Assembly (NCBI GenBank): GCA_020912385.1
Contig: CP087209.1
Location: 2,356,001 to 2,420,000 of the forward strand
Source: Neofusicoccum parvum
Taxonomy: Eukaryota; Ascomycota; Dothideomycetes; Botryosphaeriales; Botryosphaeriaceae
Length of the DNA stretch: 64,000 nt
Direction: 5' to 3'
The notes beneath the pieces were generated by a model that was not told the origin of the DNA, did no database searches, and saw only the letters and a list, made by a program, of their open reading frames with translations. The position numbers were made by a program, and so were the translations under genes. Shown in pieces: positions 35,002-47,748 of the stretch (position 1 is its first letter; the number at the start of each line of letters is the position of its first letter).

Positions 35002-37139
35002 TGCGAGTGGTTTTCAATGAGATGCAGTCATCACCAACTGCCAATGTGGATGCCTTAAATGTACAGACAGTTGCAACAAATCGGCACCCCTCGCCTTGAG
35101 TAAGCACTAAGCGCCGTCGGCGTTAACGGCCGGAGACAAGCGGAGATTCGGGCTCGAGCGGAAGATGATAAAGACAGAGTGGACTACGAACAAGATAGAC
35201 GTATGTCTGCTATATCAACATTCTCCATTGGGGTTCCAGCGTCCGGAGTTGCTGCCAGTGACGGTCCTTCGTCACGTGATACAGAGCATGCGGCCGTTAA
35301 ACGGCTATTGCACAGCGTAGAACAAAACCACTTTGCAGCAAGAACAAGTCGCTGTATTTATACATTGAGAACCTGCGTTCTTATAGTAAAGATTCACCAG
35401 AGTGTTTGCAGAGTCAATAAAAGAAGCCAAACTGATTCCTGGTACCTGAGTACGATTGTTCATTTGAGGATCGACAAGTAGTGGAAATAAGCACGTCCAC
35501 ATGCGCAGTCGCAACAATCGTTCAGGTGAAAAAGCCTGTAGCGATCTTGCCAGAGCCCTCTGGATGAATTCTTTTCTGACCGATGTCGTTTGTCCCGTCA
35601 TAAACCAGGGTTATCTTCACTCTTGCCACGGTTTGTAGCATACCTCTGTAGTGTGCATAATCATATAGCCAATTTATCTCCAGAATTCAGAGCAATGTTC
35701 GTTCCCGCACCTCGTAGGCGGGTAGACATAAAAACATTTAGGAAGCCGCGGGGAAAGCGGGGGCCAAATAGTCTCCCTGGACGGATAAGCGGCTACAGCC
35801 GCGAAAGGCAAGGGTGGTAGAAACACTGCCAATTAGAGACGCTTGCTCTGCACCAATCATAGGCTCCCAAAGCTACAGATCGAAGTCTTGCTCTCTAATT
35901 GTGAGGCTGTGGAGTGACAGGGGTGGTTATTGCGCCCTTTTTTCGAAGACCTTGAAAAATTGGCGGTAATTGTCATGTGTTTGCGAGTGACTATTTTTAC
36001 CAAAATATATCGCATTACTAGGGAAGTTCGAGGTGTCGAGAGAGTAAGTACCAGGCGGCCTGTAAATACGCCACGAACATGCAAAACATTCACCTTTCAC
36101 TCTGATAACCTCAGACGCATTTAGGGATTTTATGTACCGAACAAACCTGGCTACCGAAAGCTTTGTGACATTATTTAATCACTGAAAGTATTGGCCTTGT
36201 CGAAGCCATTCACGTACACACTCGGCGCCAACAGGTTGACGTCTTCTCAGCCCCAGTCGTCCAGGGGACTCCTCCCTCGCCACCCGTAGAAGTGGGACGA
36301 ATAACTTGAATATTAGGAAATAGTCTAGACCTCTCTAGTATACGCGTCCTCCTCAGGTATCCCCAGTTAGCAGATTACGATGTTGCATTTGCACCTCGCT
36401 TGCGTCCTCCTCCCAGCCGCACGCTGCTGCACGCAATTGCAAATACCCAACTTGGCGCTTGCGCATACACTGCTGCCAGCTGGACGAGGTTGTTGACTCG
36501 AGGCATCTATCAAGTGAGCTGTAGGCAGGGTTGTGCAGCAGGGTGATGGTGGTTTTGCTCATTAACAGGCTGAATATGTGCCGTGCGGGCGGGCACTAAA
36601 TTAAGAACAGTAACCCGACGACCTGAACACGGCTCGGGATGTGGCGTCAGGGGAGTGAGGCTCCCGATGAGCTAAGGTAGTCCGGCGCGGCGGGACGGCT
36701 TGCGTCGGCGGAGTTTACACCGAATGATCCAGGGAGAAGGTGTGGCTAGCGGGAATGCAGCGGGGGGCTGGATCCTGCGCGCCATGCTGGCTTTTGTTTT
36801 CTTTTCGAAACCGCTATTGCGAGGCTAATCTCACGATGCATTCTCTATGGGCCATCTCGATATTCTTCAGCTCAGAGATCCGTGTACTGAGCTGCATGGT
36901 GCACGCGAATGTATCCGGAAGTGGACATGGGAATGGGTTCATTACTCGTCGGTGCAACGAACCAAAGGCTGTCACCGCCCAATGCGCGCGAAGTCACTGG
37001 ATGTAAGTTCCAGCTGTAGATGCTCACAGTGACTTGCTTCGTCCCGTCAAGTGCCAAGCTGACGTATTGATATATGCGGCGTGTGGCCGTGCGGGTTGAT
37101 TACTCTGACTATCATTACAAAAGTCTTATCACTCTCCAT
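35002..37139. other. gene-poor AT-rich stretch
   Basis: Just over 2 kb holds no supportable gene on either strand. A weak half-match to the inverted-repeat core lies near 35555-35575 (CTCTGGATGAATTC). Parts around 35850-36200 are AT-rich and may be old repeat remnants, but I cannot align them to a known element by eye. Confidence 0.5.
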
Positions 37140-37748
37140 CTACCAGATTGCTCCGATGAGCTGCGCCACGAAGTTCCCAATCGGGCCGGTCAATGGCACC
37201 TGACGCTCCTTCAGCATCTTATCACTTGGGTTGTTGACTTCGTCGAACGTCAAAGCACCGACAATGACAGTGGTGAGAGACTCAGGTCCCTGCGTGACAA
37301 GCAACCCGACGTCTTTGAGTGTGCGATCAAGCAAGCTGGGAGGAAGTAGTGCGAGACTAATTGAGAGCATCAGTGGGAAGAGTCAACTGGAAGTTGGCAG
37401 GTGAGATGCTTACGGGACAACGTAATCACTTGACACGGTAGATTTTCCGGTTGCTGTATCGAACTGGCCAAACTGGGCGTGGATGGGGCCGAGAAGGCTG
37501 CCGGTCGGGTTGCTGACGAACATCGAGCTGTCATCGTTGATCAAACCGGTGAGTTCTTCCGGAATCTCTACACTGTAACATTCATTAGAGACTTGTATGC
37601 CTCAATGAGGCGCAAGGAAGCCAGAAGGGGGAGAGAGTGCATACGGTACTTGGTAAGTCTGAAGACCCGAGTTTGAAACGGCGGACTGAGGCATTGGCAA
37701 TGCTGCCGCCAGGGCGGGCAAGACAAGAGACAGAATGGAGAAACGCAT
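37140..37748 (-). CDS. small secreted protein, 159 aa
   Basis: Three exons (37748-37645, 37572-37414, 37356-37140) encode 159 aa. The signal peptide is MRFSILSLVLPALAAALP. The mature part begins MPQSAVSNSGLQTYQVPVEIPEEL and contains QFGQFDTATGKSTV and TFDEVNNPSDKML. It has no cysteine, unlike most small secreted effectors. All junctions have good donors (GTATGC, GTAAGC) and acceptors (TTACAG, ATTAG), and the joined frame is open. I do not recognise a family. Its start faces the peroxygenase gene about 1.26 kb away. Confidence 0.82.
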
Positions 37749-39006
37749 TGTTGAGATGGTTGTATGTGTGAATGGGTAAAGCACTGAATCCTGGAGATGA
37801 AAAGTTGTAGCAATGAGAGGGAACTGGCAGGTTAAAGGGGGAGCTTTGATTGAGTGCAATGATGTCGATAACTTTACCACGACAGATCTGCGTTGCTCCT
37901 AAGTGCGTGGTATACTCGTAAGCCCAAGCCCATGGCACGGGAAAAGAGCCAGGCTAGCGGATAGGCTCGGGACCAATTTGGACGATCAGCACCAAGAGCA
38001 TCCCGAGGCCTGCCTTTTCGGGCACATCGAGATTTGAGAAATGCTGCGTTGTCGATGCCTGGGCTGACGCTGGGCCGGGGCGCCGCAAGGGCCCAGGCAC
38101 TTGGCGCGGAGGCGAGCTGGGGCTCAATCTGACAAGTGCCAGCAAAGTGCCAGAGGAGTAGATTCCGAGCCAATCAAAGACGTAGCCGTAGCCATTGCCG
38201 CTGCTGTCAGTGGCTGCAGCGGAGCCAGTGGAGCTGCAAGCGCCACCGGAGGCCTGAAAAGCGGAGAGCGGTGGGAGGAAGCCGCCACTGCCGCATGGGG
38301 AGCCAGGCAGGGAAGCAGAGTGACATCGGCATGCGTGCTTCACCGGCGATGCTGGCGGAAAGGAGGGATCCGCGCCTGGATCTCCGGGAGATTTGCTGGC
38401 GGCTGCAGATTAGCGAGGCGCCGGATGCCTGCCCGACGGCGCCTCCAGCCATCGCGCTGCCGATCGCGAGCGACGCACTTGCCGTCCGCATCCCCGTGTC
38501 TCCCGCTACACCTCTCCGCCTCGTCCCCTAGATGCCGCGAGCCCAGCCAAAAAGCAACGCCGCCGACACGGTTGCCCTGCAACGTCCGCCTGCCGGCTCT
38601 GCGGTACAGCACGAGGTTGGCGCTGAAACCGCCGCCCTTCTTAGCCCTCGCTTACGCCAGTGACCACTCGCGGATGTCCATTGCGAGAGCACTAAGGGCT
38701 TAGCTTCTTGGTCTACGGCTCGCTCTACTGCTTCCGTCTGCTTGGCCATTACGAATGTCATCATGGCCGCTGGACAACGGGGCTACCAGCACGTCCCCGC
38801 CGGAGAGCAGCAAGTCATGTAATCGCCGATGATGTGAGTGGCTATTGCAACCTTCCTGCGCTTTGGCCAAGGATCTCCATGCCGAGTATCATGGACGTGG
38901 TGTAGACAATTAGTCGACGGCTTGGGCTGTTCTTATTTATACCCTCTGCCCTCCGTCCAGCACCACTCGCACTCCAGAAAACCATCACTTCTTTGCCAAC
39001 AACAAC
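37749..39006. promoter_or_regulatory. divergent upstream region, secreted protein and peroxygenase
   Basis: About 1.26 kb separates two divergent genes, both for secreted proteins. A TTATTTATA (38933-38941) lies about 65 bp before the peroxygenase start and is a good TATA-box candidate. No exon was found. Confidence 0.5.
38933..38941 (+). promoter_or_regulatory. TATA box of the peroxygenase gene
   Basis: TTATTTATA precedes the ATG at 39007 by about 65 bases, a usual distance when the leader is short. The sequence between is C/A-rich, as in many fungal leaders. Confidence 0.5.
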
Positions 39007-40371
39007 ATGAAGTCCTCTTTGATCGCATTATCGATATTAGCCTCCAGCACAGAGGTTCTCGGCTTCCCCCGCCTAGCCGTCGAACAACTCGCCGCCGTTG
39101 CTGAACAGCAGGGAGAAAACCTACCCAGGCTCTTGAAAGAGAAGCACGAGAAGCTGAAGCGGCAAACTGGTTTCGATGCCGGAGCGCAAACTGTCTCAAC
39201 CACCGGCGAACATGCCTTTGTTGCGCCGAACTTTGCCGCTGGCGACCAGCGTGGGCCCTGCCCTGGCTTGAACGCCGCCGCCAACCACGGCTACATTGAC
39301 CACTCTGGTGTTGATACCTTCAACAACATTCTTGCAGGCGTGAATGAAGGTCAGTCAATCTCGTAGCTTCTAGCATGTAAAAATTCTAACAACCTACCAG
39401 CCTACGGCATGGCCCTGGACCTTGCAGCCTTCCTTGCCATCTACGGCACCGTTTTCGACGGCAACCCCGTCTCCCTTAACCCTGGCTACTCAATTGGTGG
39501 CTGGTCGCCACGGAGTCAAAACATTCTGGGCAATGGCTTGGGCCTCTTGGGCCAGCCGGAAGGTCTCAGCGGCTCGCACAACAAATACGAGAGCGACAGC
39601 TCTCCCACCCGTGGTGATATGTACCTCTTCGGCGACGCCTTCCGAGTCCAGGTCCCTCAAGCACAACAGTACGTCGACAACACGCCGACGGACCCTATCT
39701 CGGCACCGGACTGGTATGACAGCCTTTTCGAGTACCGCATCTCGCGCTTCGACGACTCGATCAACCGCAACGGGCACTTCTTCTTCTCTCCATTCGCAGG
39801 CGTGCTCGTCGCGCCGGCCGGTTACTCCTTCCCTCCGGCCATGATGTCCAACCACTCCGCCGAGTACCCCGAGGGCTACATGACCAAGGAGATTTTCAAG
39901 CAGTTCTTCTCTCTCGGCGGCGCCGACGACTCCGTCACCTACACCGAGGGCTTCGAGCGCATCCCCGAGAACTGGTACAAGCGCGCAATCGGCGACGAGT
40001 ACACCATCGCCGGCTTCCTGGCCGACGTGCTCTCATACGCCATCCGTGACCCGCGCCTCCTGAGCGTCGGCGGCAACACCGGCGAGCCCAACACCTTCAC
40101 CCCTGTCGACATTGGCGACCTGACCGGCGGCGTGTTCAACGCCGCGACGCTTCTGGAGGGCAACAACCTCGAGTGCTTCGTTTTCCAGGCCATCATGGCT
40201 GCTGCCCCGGATGTGTTGGGTGGTGGCATCATCACGGCTGCTCCGTTCAAGACGCTGAGCAACACGTTGTTGTCGAGCATCGGTGGTCTGGGTTGCCCGC
40301 AGTTGAACTCGATCAACAATGGCTTGTACGATAAGTACCCGGGCTACGACGCTAGTCAGGGCGCGGTTTGA
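39007..40371 (+). CDS. secreted haem-thiolate peroxidase (chloroperoxidase/UPO family)
   Basis: Two exons (39007-39349, 39401-40371; branch TCTAACAAC, acceptor ACCAG) encode 437 aa. The signal peptide is MKSSLIALSILASSTEVLG. A KR at residues 51-52 (EKLKRQTG) suggests propeptide removal. The proximal haem ligand motif is GPCPGLNAAANHGYIDHSG (Cys 85). The distal region SHNKYESDSSPTRGDMY places E178-S-D180 where family members have Glu-His-Asp or Glu-Gly-Asp, so the middle residue is unusual. The enzyme should use peroxide to oxygenate or halogenate organic substrates outside the cell. Length and C-terminus suit the family. Confidence 0.93.
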
Positions 40372-40611
40372 GGGAAGAAGGGTTTTAGAAGATGAGTTGT
40401 CAGCTAGCATTAATATTAATGAATCACGACGAGTGGACTTTTTTCTCATCAATGACGGCTTCAGCCATGATCATGGTTAAATTGTTGCATCATTGATCTC
40501 TACTTATAGTTCAGCTTCATACTTTATTGCTCCCAATGTTTTCATGGTGTTTACAGCCGGCAATTTGCCTCTGTTCAGCCTCCTCATGCAGGATCTTCAC
40601 TGCATCGCCAC

Positions 40612-40687
40612 CGAAGCACTCATCCGGATGCAAAAATCCAATAGAATATGTGTCAAAGCCATCCGGACGAATGATTCAACTACCCAG
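40612..40687. repeat. inverted-repeat element, copy D
   Basis: The left arm GAAGCACTCATCCGGATG and the right arm CATCCGGACGAATGATTCAA are imperfect inverted repeats around about 30 bp of AT-rich spacer. The right arm is nearly identical to the right half of copy B (23345-23362). Confidence 0.7.
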
Positions 40688-41921
40688 AACCAAGATCGAA
40701 TTTTGTAGCATTGCTTCAACCTTCTGCTCATGATGGTGTGCGTTTCGTGGACATCCCAATGATTTTCGCCGTGAACAAATTCCCCATAGCACCATTCCGA
40801 CAATCATGTTCACAAGAACGCTTGAGAGACTATGTATATACTAACCACTTATGATGAACTATATCTTCCTTTTGCAAATTATTTGATTTGTAAATAGCCG
40901 GATCCCAGTGGCCGTTTTCTCTTCAGCGTTCTTACGGCATCAATTCTACCTCAGTAGCTTAGATTTGTATTCAAGAGTATGATTGGTGAGAATTCACAGT
41001 ATTTCGGCGAGTGCTTACAAAAAAAGACTTTGCTTCTATCCTCAAAGTAATGTGTTGGACAATGAAGTAATTACGCATTCCTGGATTAAGGGAATAGAAG
41101 ATAGTTTTGCGATCACGGAGGACAAGACAGGGTTTGGGGAAGCTGGTGACAAAATTCGGTACGGAGTGCGAAGAAGAACAGGACAAGCATTTCTCTGGCC
41201 TTTCACTCGACTATTACGAGTTTGCTGGCAACCAAATACAGGATTCCGGCATCGATAGCCTGTTCAACGCAGGCTTCTCCGCTCTTGTTAAATATCTGAA
41301 CCCTACTCGTTTCAAGAGGCTGACTGGATCGGGCTCTACCACGCTCCAGACGACGTCCAGAATGCTTCCGCAACTGCTCGAATTGAGTGAAATGATTCTA
41401 ATTGGAGGTACCTATTAGGTTCTAAAGATTTGGTGCAAAGTGCTTCTGATTGTGTATGTATGACCTTCTGCTAAGTTTGAGAGGAAGAAAAAGATGTAGC
41501 TAACGCCGCGCAACTCTTACCTGCCATAACAGCGCCAGATGGCATGATGAGCACTGGGTCAGAAATCCCCCGCCCAGGGTCACGACCGTCGTGCTGGAGA
41601 TGGGCAAGCCCGAAGCGGAGAAGTACTAAGAAGCAGAAACATCACTGCGCATGCAGAAAATGCAATCTGGCGGGGGTGTAGGAGCTGGAGGCGGCGTCAG
41701 GGATACAGCGGTTCACCGATGGCTCTGCCACTCGATCCTGAGTCCGTCACTGGATCGTTTACGCAAAGAAAGGGTGCAAAGGAGAGGAAAGTCATCAGGA
41801 GCCAAGGTGAAGAAGGCGGTGGAGCTGCATGCTTCCAGCACATAACGGTCAGGGACACGCGGCTCCGTAGTACTGTAGCGGCTTAATCAGAGATTTTTGA
41901 CATTGACCCACCTCTTTCTGA

Positions 41922-41958
41922 GCTGAAGGATTCATCCGGATGAATACTTCAATTATCC
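41922..41958. repeat. inverted-repeat element, copy E (compact palindrome)
   Basis: A contiguous palindrome centred on CATCCGGATG, with CTGAAGGATTCATCCGG on the left and CCGGATGAATACTTCAA on the right. It has no spacer, as in copy B. Confidence 0.7.
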
Positions 41959-42280
41959 ATAAAGATACGCATACTAAGAGACTTCTCAAATTGACCTCGT
42001 AGTGCGTTTGTGAAATATCATAATAAGGACATACTTACAGTTAGTGCAATGCTTTCTGACCCGACCTCGTATTCCTTCTCTTGTCTTGTGCTTGTGGCAA
42101 GACGACTTCAACATGTGGCGAGAAGTTACGTAGTGCGAGAAAACTGCGGGGCTTGTATATATCAGCAAGGTTTAGTAGTATTGGGAGAGAAAGGGGAGCA
42201 GGAAAGTTTAATAAAGCAGCGCTTGAAATGTGACCAAGATGCCTTGCAGTGCCTCGGGCTTAATTACTTGATCGTTTGCG

Positions 42281-42356
42281 GGATTGGAGCATTCCTCCGG
42301 ACAAATCTTTGCAATTTTTGCGCTTCCATTTCCATCCAGATGGATGCTCCAAGTCC
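42281..42356. repeat. inverted-repeat element, copy F
   Basis: The left arm GGATTGGAGCATTCCTCCGG and the right arm CCATCCAGATGGATGCTCCA enclose about 30 bp. Both arms carry TTGGAG where other copies have TTGAAG, consistent with a shared change kept by arm-to-arm matching. Confidence 0.62.
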
Positions 42357-45300
42357 ACATACAGTGAGGTAAATGTGATGTGGTCGTGTATACAGGATTC
42401 GAATTCGAGCCTTGAGGCCCTAATTAGCACCGTTCCGTCGGACCGCCGTGTGCGGTCATCAGAATAGCGCTGCTGATCAGCATGAAACCCGCCAATCAAG
42501 TGGATGAAGAAGCATTCTCCCGGGCGGGTAAGATGGCTCAGACACTGCGCACGTTCATCCATATGAACTTCATGAACGTACGGCTCCCCGCAATGTCTAT
42601 TGTACACACCTGAACTGCAGTCAGCAAGTTTGCCTTCCACATCTCCAATTTCACGGTGAAGAGAGACAAAAGCGCTCACCTTTTGCCGTTTTCCCGATTC
42701 AGACAAACCGCCGCTGCAGCTACCGCGACAAACTTTGAAGACTGACACGCACCGCATTGAGGCAGCGATCGCATAACGACGTCGAGTGTAGATGAAGCTC
42801 AAACAAACCCCTTACCTATCACGTTGACAAAGAAGCTTAAACGACCCTGACTCCAACCTTCTCTGCCGGCTGCACGAGCCGAACCCCGTGATCACCAGAG
42901 GGAGACAGAAGCGTCCTGCAAGGCGCCGCTCAAGGAAACAAACAAAACAGGTCCCAAACAGCATTGCGTGTTGTCGTTCATGCATGTGGAGTTGGGATGA
43001 ATCATCCGGGTGGCAACCGACCACTTCAAACGCCGTTTCGTCATGCCTCAGCTCCAGACATGGACGCGTTGCCCACCAAGCCAGCCCGAAAATCGACGGC
43101 GCGATGGGAAAGGGAAAGGTCCGCGGGGAGCAAGCAATGCCGTCACGCATCACGCAACGACGGCAGCGCGCCCTCGCGCGTACTTGAAGCACCCAAGAGC
43201 TCTTCATCAGGGTCGGCCGACGTCAGCGGTACATGCAAGCAAGCTGGGCATTTTTTTTTTCCCGCGGGACCAACACGACGGCTGTCAGGCCGGCCGTCTC
43301 TTTCCATCCGGAGAGCGGACTCTCCCAGAATCTCCGATCCGGATGTCACCGGTACGTACCTCTCTCGCGCAGGGACTGCCCAGCCTAACACAGCACCGCC
43401 CAAGAACAAGCTTCCCTGCGGGAGAAAAAAAAACGAGGTGGACCCTTCTGTCCCGCGCGATCGGCAGCATCCCGCCCGCCGCGACGGTCGCAGAACCGGG
43501 TCCAGAACGCGCGCCGCTGGCGCAATCGTACAGCTGTCTGAAGCAGCACTACTCGCGACGGTTTGGAAAAGTGGATGGGGCCGTACCGTGTGGCAGCCAG
43601 ACGCGGAGCTCGGGTTGGGATGGCCGGTTCCGCATGTCATCGGACGCATTTCCGCCCGAGAGAGGCAATCATGCGAATGCCGGGGGGAACGAGGTGTGGT
43701 GGTGCTCAGAGAGAGCAGCGCACTTACTCGGAAACATCCGCGCCCGCGCTCTTTGTCATGCAGGACGAGCATCGATCCGAATCCGCGGGTGAGTCAGGGA
43801 CTTGCCTTGCGACCTTCGGTGTTTGCTCCCCCTGAAACGGTAGAACGTGACATCGGAAGAGAGGGAGAGGGAAACGTGACCGGGCGCTGACGAGATGCTT
43901 ACGACAGGGCGCTGTGGCGGACAGCTGCTCGCAGCGCGAATTGCTCTCGACCAGCATAGCTGTTGCAGAATCTGGGCAGAAATTTCTGAGAATCAATGCA
44001 AAGCTGTCCGAACGAATGCTTCAGCTCTCCTGGATGAGTGCGATCTCAGCTCATTCATTCCTGGCGAGAGGACGTGTTGTCCTGCTGACTGCAGCACCGA
44101 TCTGTACACGGTGCAGTCTGGCGGAAGGTGTGAGCGAGATCTATGCCATTCTCTGCCTGGCTGGGCATCCTTCCCGTCGACCGGTCGACCGGGCGGCGCG
44201 TTCCCCTTCCCAAAAGACGGGGGGCAGGGGTGAAGGATGTTGCGTGCAGTAGTCCGAACCGCGCATGAACATCAGAGAAAGCCTGGCGCAGCAGCTGCCT
44301 GCAACATCTGCCGAGTGGGCGACGACGGAAAAGTTTTTCTTGTTTTTTTTGCGTCAGGCCCACCGCGCGAGTGGTGCTGTGCGAAACATTGAGTGAGACA
44401 GCTTGACAGGCGTGAATTGCGGAAGGGCTGCTCGACTGAATTGCGGCGGGACCTGACGTCGAAAAAGGACGCGGTTGCAGAGGCAAGGCGAGGCAGTCCA
44501 GACTTTCTCGTATTCGTCCCACGCGGAGAGGGAGCCGAGCAGGCGGAGGGCCGAAAAAGTAACCCAGGATCGTCAGGCACCACCACGGCGCGCGAGAAGG
44601 AGGGAGGGGAAAGAACGGAGCGATGAGCGGGAGGGCCGGGGAGCTGCTTGCAAGCGACAGCATGCAGGGCGTGCGCTGGCGTGGGCTGCAGGGGCACGGA
44701 GAACAGAGCCCCACCGCTCGCACGCGCCTGCTCGAAGCTCAACCGCGCGCCCGGTTCACAGCCAATCCGGCGAATTTGCGCCGAGACGACCTTTGCTCTG
44801 TTGATCGCCGCAACCACGCGAGATGGGGAATCACGCAAAAACAGAGCGTGCACATAATTTTCTAACAGGGCTGACCACTATGGAAACCTGCGTGTGAGAG
44901 GTTAGGCGGCATTGATCTACACGCAAACATTACTTGCAGAGTCGAAATATGCACCCAAGCTATCCACACGAATGCTCCATGTAATGGTGATTTCTTGGAG
45001 CGTTCTGTATAGGCACGAGAACGTCCAGTTCCGAACAAGCATAACAATGGAGAAGCATAAATCCTGATCGATCCAGTCTTGACTCAAAGCTTGGTCACTG
45101 TTGCAATGGTGGAGAGCGAAGATTGTGGTTGTAGGCACAGCCAGAAACTTTTTTTTGTATATGCAGGTTGTAGGAGATGACAAAATATCTACAAGTACAA
45201 GTGGACAACAGTCGAGCCATCGCGAAAGACCAAGCTGCGAGACTGAAGTGCGTTTTGAAAAGGAGTGAGCAACGCAGCAACGTTCGACACCAAGAACCCA

Positions 45301-45431
45301 GTAGCAGTATTCAGCGCCACCATCCACCCATCGCGTCCCCTAAATGTCCCAAGTGGGTATCTCTCGCGCATTACCAAAACCTTCTATTTCCCAGTATGCT
45401 GTGTTTGTCGATGGAGCATTATGCGGTGGAT

Positions 45432-46336
45432 TTAGAAGGAGCCGGCGCCGGCGGGAGGCGTACCAGCCGGGGGCTGGCCCGAGGGAGGAGTGCCAGCCGG
45501 GGGCGTGCCAGCAGGAGGCGTGGGGAAACCGCCGCTAGGGAAAGCTCCAGTGGGGAAAGAGCCGTCCGGAGTTCCGAAGGTGGACGCGAACTTCTGAGCG
45601 AACTTCTGGGCCATCTCGAAGTCGCCGCCGGGCGTGGGAGCAGCGCCAGTCGGGGCGGCGCCAGAGCCGAAGCCACCGAAGCCGGGAGTGCCAGCGGGGG
45701 GCGTGCCGAAGCCGCCGAAGCCGCCAGTCGGGGTGCCCGTGGGAAGGCCGCTGAAGCCGCCAGCCGGGGGAGTTCCAAAGCCGCCAAAGTCCTGACGCTT
45801 CTGGGCGCCAGTCAGGCCGCTCTCGCCGCCAGCAGCCGGGGTCGGGCCACCGAAGGAGCCAGTGCCAGCCGGGGTGCCCTGAGCACCGCCAAAGCCGCCC
45901 TCGCCGCCACCGGGCGTGGGGACGGCGCCAGAGGGGAAAGCACCGGGAGTTCCGAAAGCACCACCAGCACCGCCGTGGCCACCGTGGCCGCCGTGGCCGC
46001 CAGCGCCGGGAGTCGCGAAAGCGCCCGAGGGGAAGGCACCGGGAGTGAACGATCCGCCGAAACCGCCAGCGCCGGGAGTGCCCTGGGCACCGCCGAAGCC
46101 GCCAAAGCCGGGGGTCTCGCCAGCGCCGAAGCTGCCAGTCGGGGTCGGGAAGCTGCCGGAGAAACCGCCAGCAGGGGGAGTGCCAGCGGCGGCACCACCC
46201 TCCTGCTCCTGGCGCTTCTCAAGGGGAGCAGCGGCCACCAGGGCGCTGTGAGAAGAGTCAGCATCAATCTGGGGAGAGGAAGATGGACGATTGCTTACCT
46301 GGAGGCGAGAGCAAGAATAGCGTACTTGGAAAGCAT
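45432..46336 (-). CDS. glycine/proline-rich secreted protein with Kex2 sites
   Basis: Two exons (46336-46299, 46245-45432) encode 283 aa. The joined N-terminus MLSKYAILALASSALVAAAP is a signal peptide and is followed by LEKRQ, a Kex2-type site. The rest is low-complexity Gly/Pro/Phe/Thr sequence with recurring GFGGFG, TPPAGG, GAFPSGAF and GGHGGHGG, and a second KRQ near the middle (GAQKRQDFGG). No cysteine, enzyme motif or GPI tail is present. It is probably a cell-wall or matrix protein. A possible TATA on the minus strand (TATAAG, 46533-46538) lies about 200 bp upstream. Confidence 0.82.
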
Positions 46337-47748
46337 CTTGTCGGTTTTTGGAATGATTGGGATTTGAGAGATGGAGGTGATTAGGTGGAGACGGCGAAAA
46401 AGACAGAAGTGAGTGAGATTGCGTCAAGCAACTGAAGTTGGAAAAAAGCTGAGTAGAGACCGGTCTACTTGGTGTGTGAGTGAATGAGTTGACTGCTGCG
46501 AGTGATGATTAGAGTTCGACGTCGATGGGATACTTATACAGGCTGGCGGCGTGGTGCATGAGCAGTCCGCAGCGGACATCCCTATCCGGATCGGGGCAGG
46601 ATGCCGGGCGTGCGGCTTGCGACGCCGCCTGTCGCAACATAACAGAGGCGAGTTATTGGGCTGAGAGTGCCTGTACAGGGCCTTGTACAGCGGCAAGCAT
46701 CCGTCTGGGAGAATAGGGGCCTGATCAAGCCAGAGTCTCCACCAATCGACCGCGTCGACCGGCGCTCCATGTTTCGAGTCCTGGTCGCTGCCGATCGGCT
46801 ACCGTGTTTAGGGCAGCCGTGGGAAACAGCGTGGAACAATGTTTTCCAGATCGACGTTGCGCACATGTTTCCACTGTTTGGCGGCGCTGGATGGAGTCAT
46901 GGACCAAGCGCCCCGTCGCCCCGGAGCTTACGCGTCTGCCGCCGGCGCGCACAACGCAGCGGGGCGGCGTTTCGAAGATTGCAGGAAGGGCGGTCCGCAG
47001 AGGCCGGCAGGCTGGCGGGCAGGCTGGCTGGGGAGCGGAATTTCAGCACCAATTGCACCATCGTGCGCGCTGCAGCGGCCGGCCCGGGGCAATCTGGCAG
47101 GCGGCGGCGCGCAGCACGCCCCGGCGGCGGCCAGCGTGCAGGGCGGCCGGGTCGGGGTGGCCTGGAAGTTAGTTCGGCGGCGTCTAGACGCGCGGGCGGT
47201 GGATGCAGCGCCGCAGCATCAGGTTGAGCACCGGGAGGTGGCGTGCGCTGCAGTTTCACGAAACGCGTGGGTGAGGTCTGGGGCCAGCGCGGCGAGCTGA
47301 GCGCCGGGTCCAGCCGACGTCGGAACGGCCACGATCAGCACACGCCCGCCTCGCGTCCCCGGCTGCGCCAGACGCCTGTTTCAGGCTGTCCGCAGGCAAG
47401 GTTGCTTTAAGGTTGCTGAGTCGTCGTGGCGCCAAGGGGCGAGGGACTCGTCATTCGCGCCTGCGTGGCGTGCGGCCAGGGGCAATCTACCGCAGACGCC
47501 GCGAGCACTGCACGCCGTTTCAACGCCCGGCGTACGTCACCTGGGCTTAATATACACTGCGCCTGCGACGGCCGGACATTCGCCCGCCGTGCTCCGTTCA
47601 CTTCACCAGCCAGGGAATAACTGCAGCCGTGGTCATGCAAAACTGCTTGTTTCTTTCACCACCGACCTCTCCATCGCCGCTGCTCCTCGCGCAACCGTGC
47701 CCGCCAATTTCGCCAATTCTCGCCCTCATTGAGATCGGCTTCCGCGCC
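46337..47748. other. intergenic, no gene seen
   Basis: This holds the upstream region of the glycine-rich gene and then GC-rich DNA up to the stop codon of the SRPBCC-type gene. Long overlapping ORFs around 46660-47300 occur in several frames on both strands, which is typical of GC-rich noncoding DNA. Confidence 0.5.

Larger units (their letters stand above)
40372..45431. other. 5-kb gene-poor stretch with repeat elements
   Basis: I find no complete gene. It holds inverted-repeat copies D, E and F and weaker halves near 44003-44030 and 44950-44975. The stretch 41107-41418 (plus) has protein-like composition but no start context, splice partners or family I recognise. Around 42800-44850 the DNA is GC-rich with long random-looking ORFs on all frames. 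Confidence 0.55.

Noticed and set aside
41500..41880. Possible transposon or nuclease relic
   Set aside because: Short matches such as FTDGSA in one frame were suggestive, but frames break repeatedly and no catalytic motif set could be assembled.
43010..43792. 260-aa ORF on the plus strand, overlapping others
   Set aside because: Several frames on both strands are open over the same GC-rich stretch; no motif, signal peptide or splice partner supports any of them.
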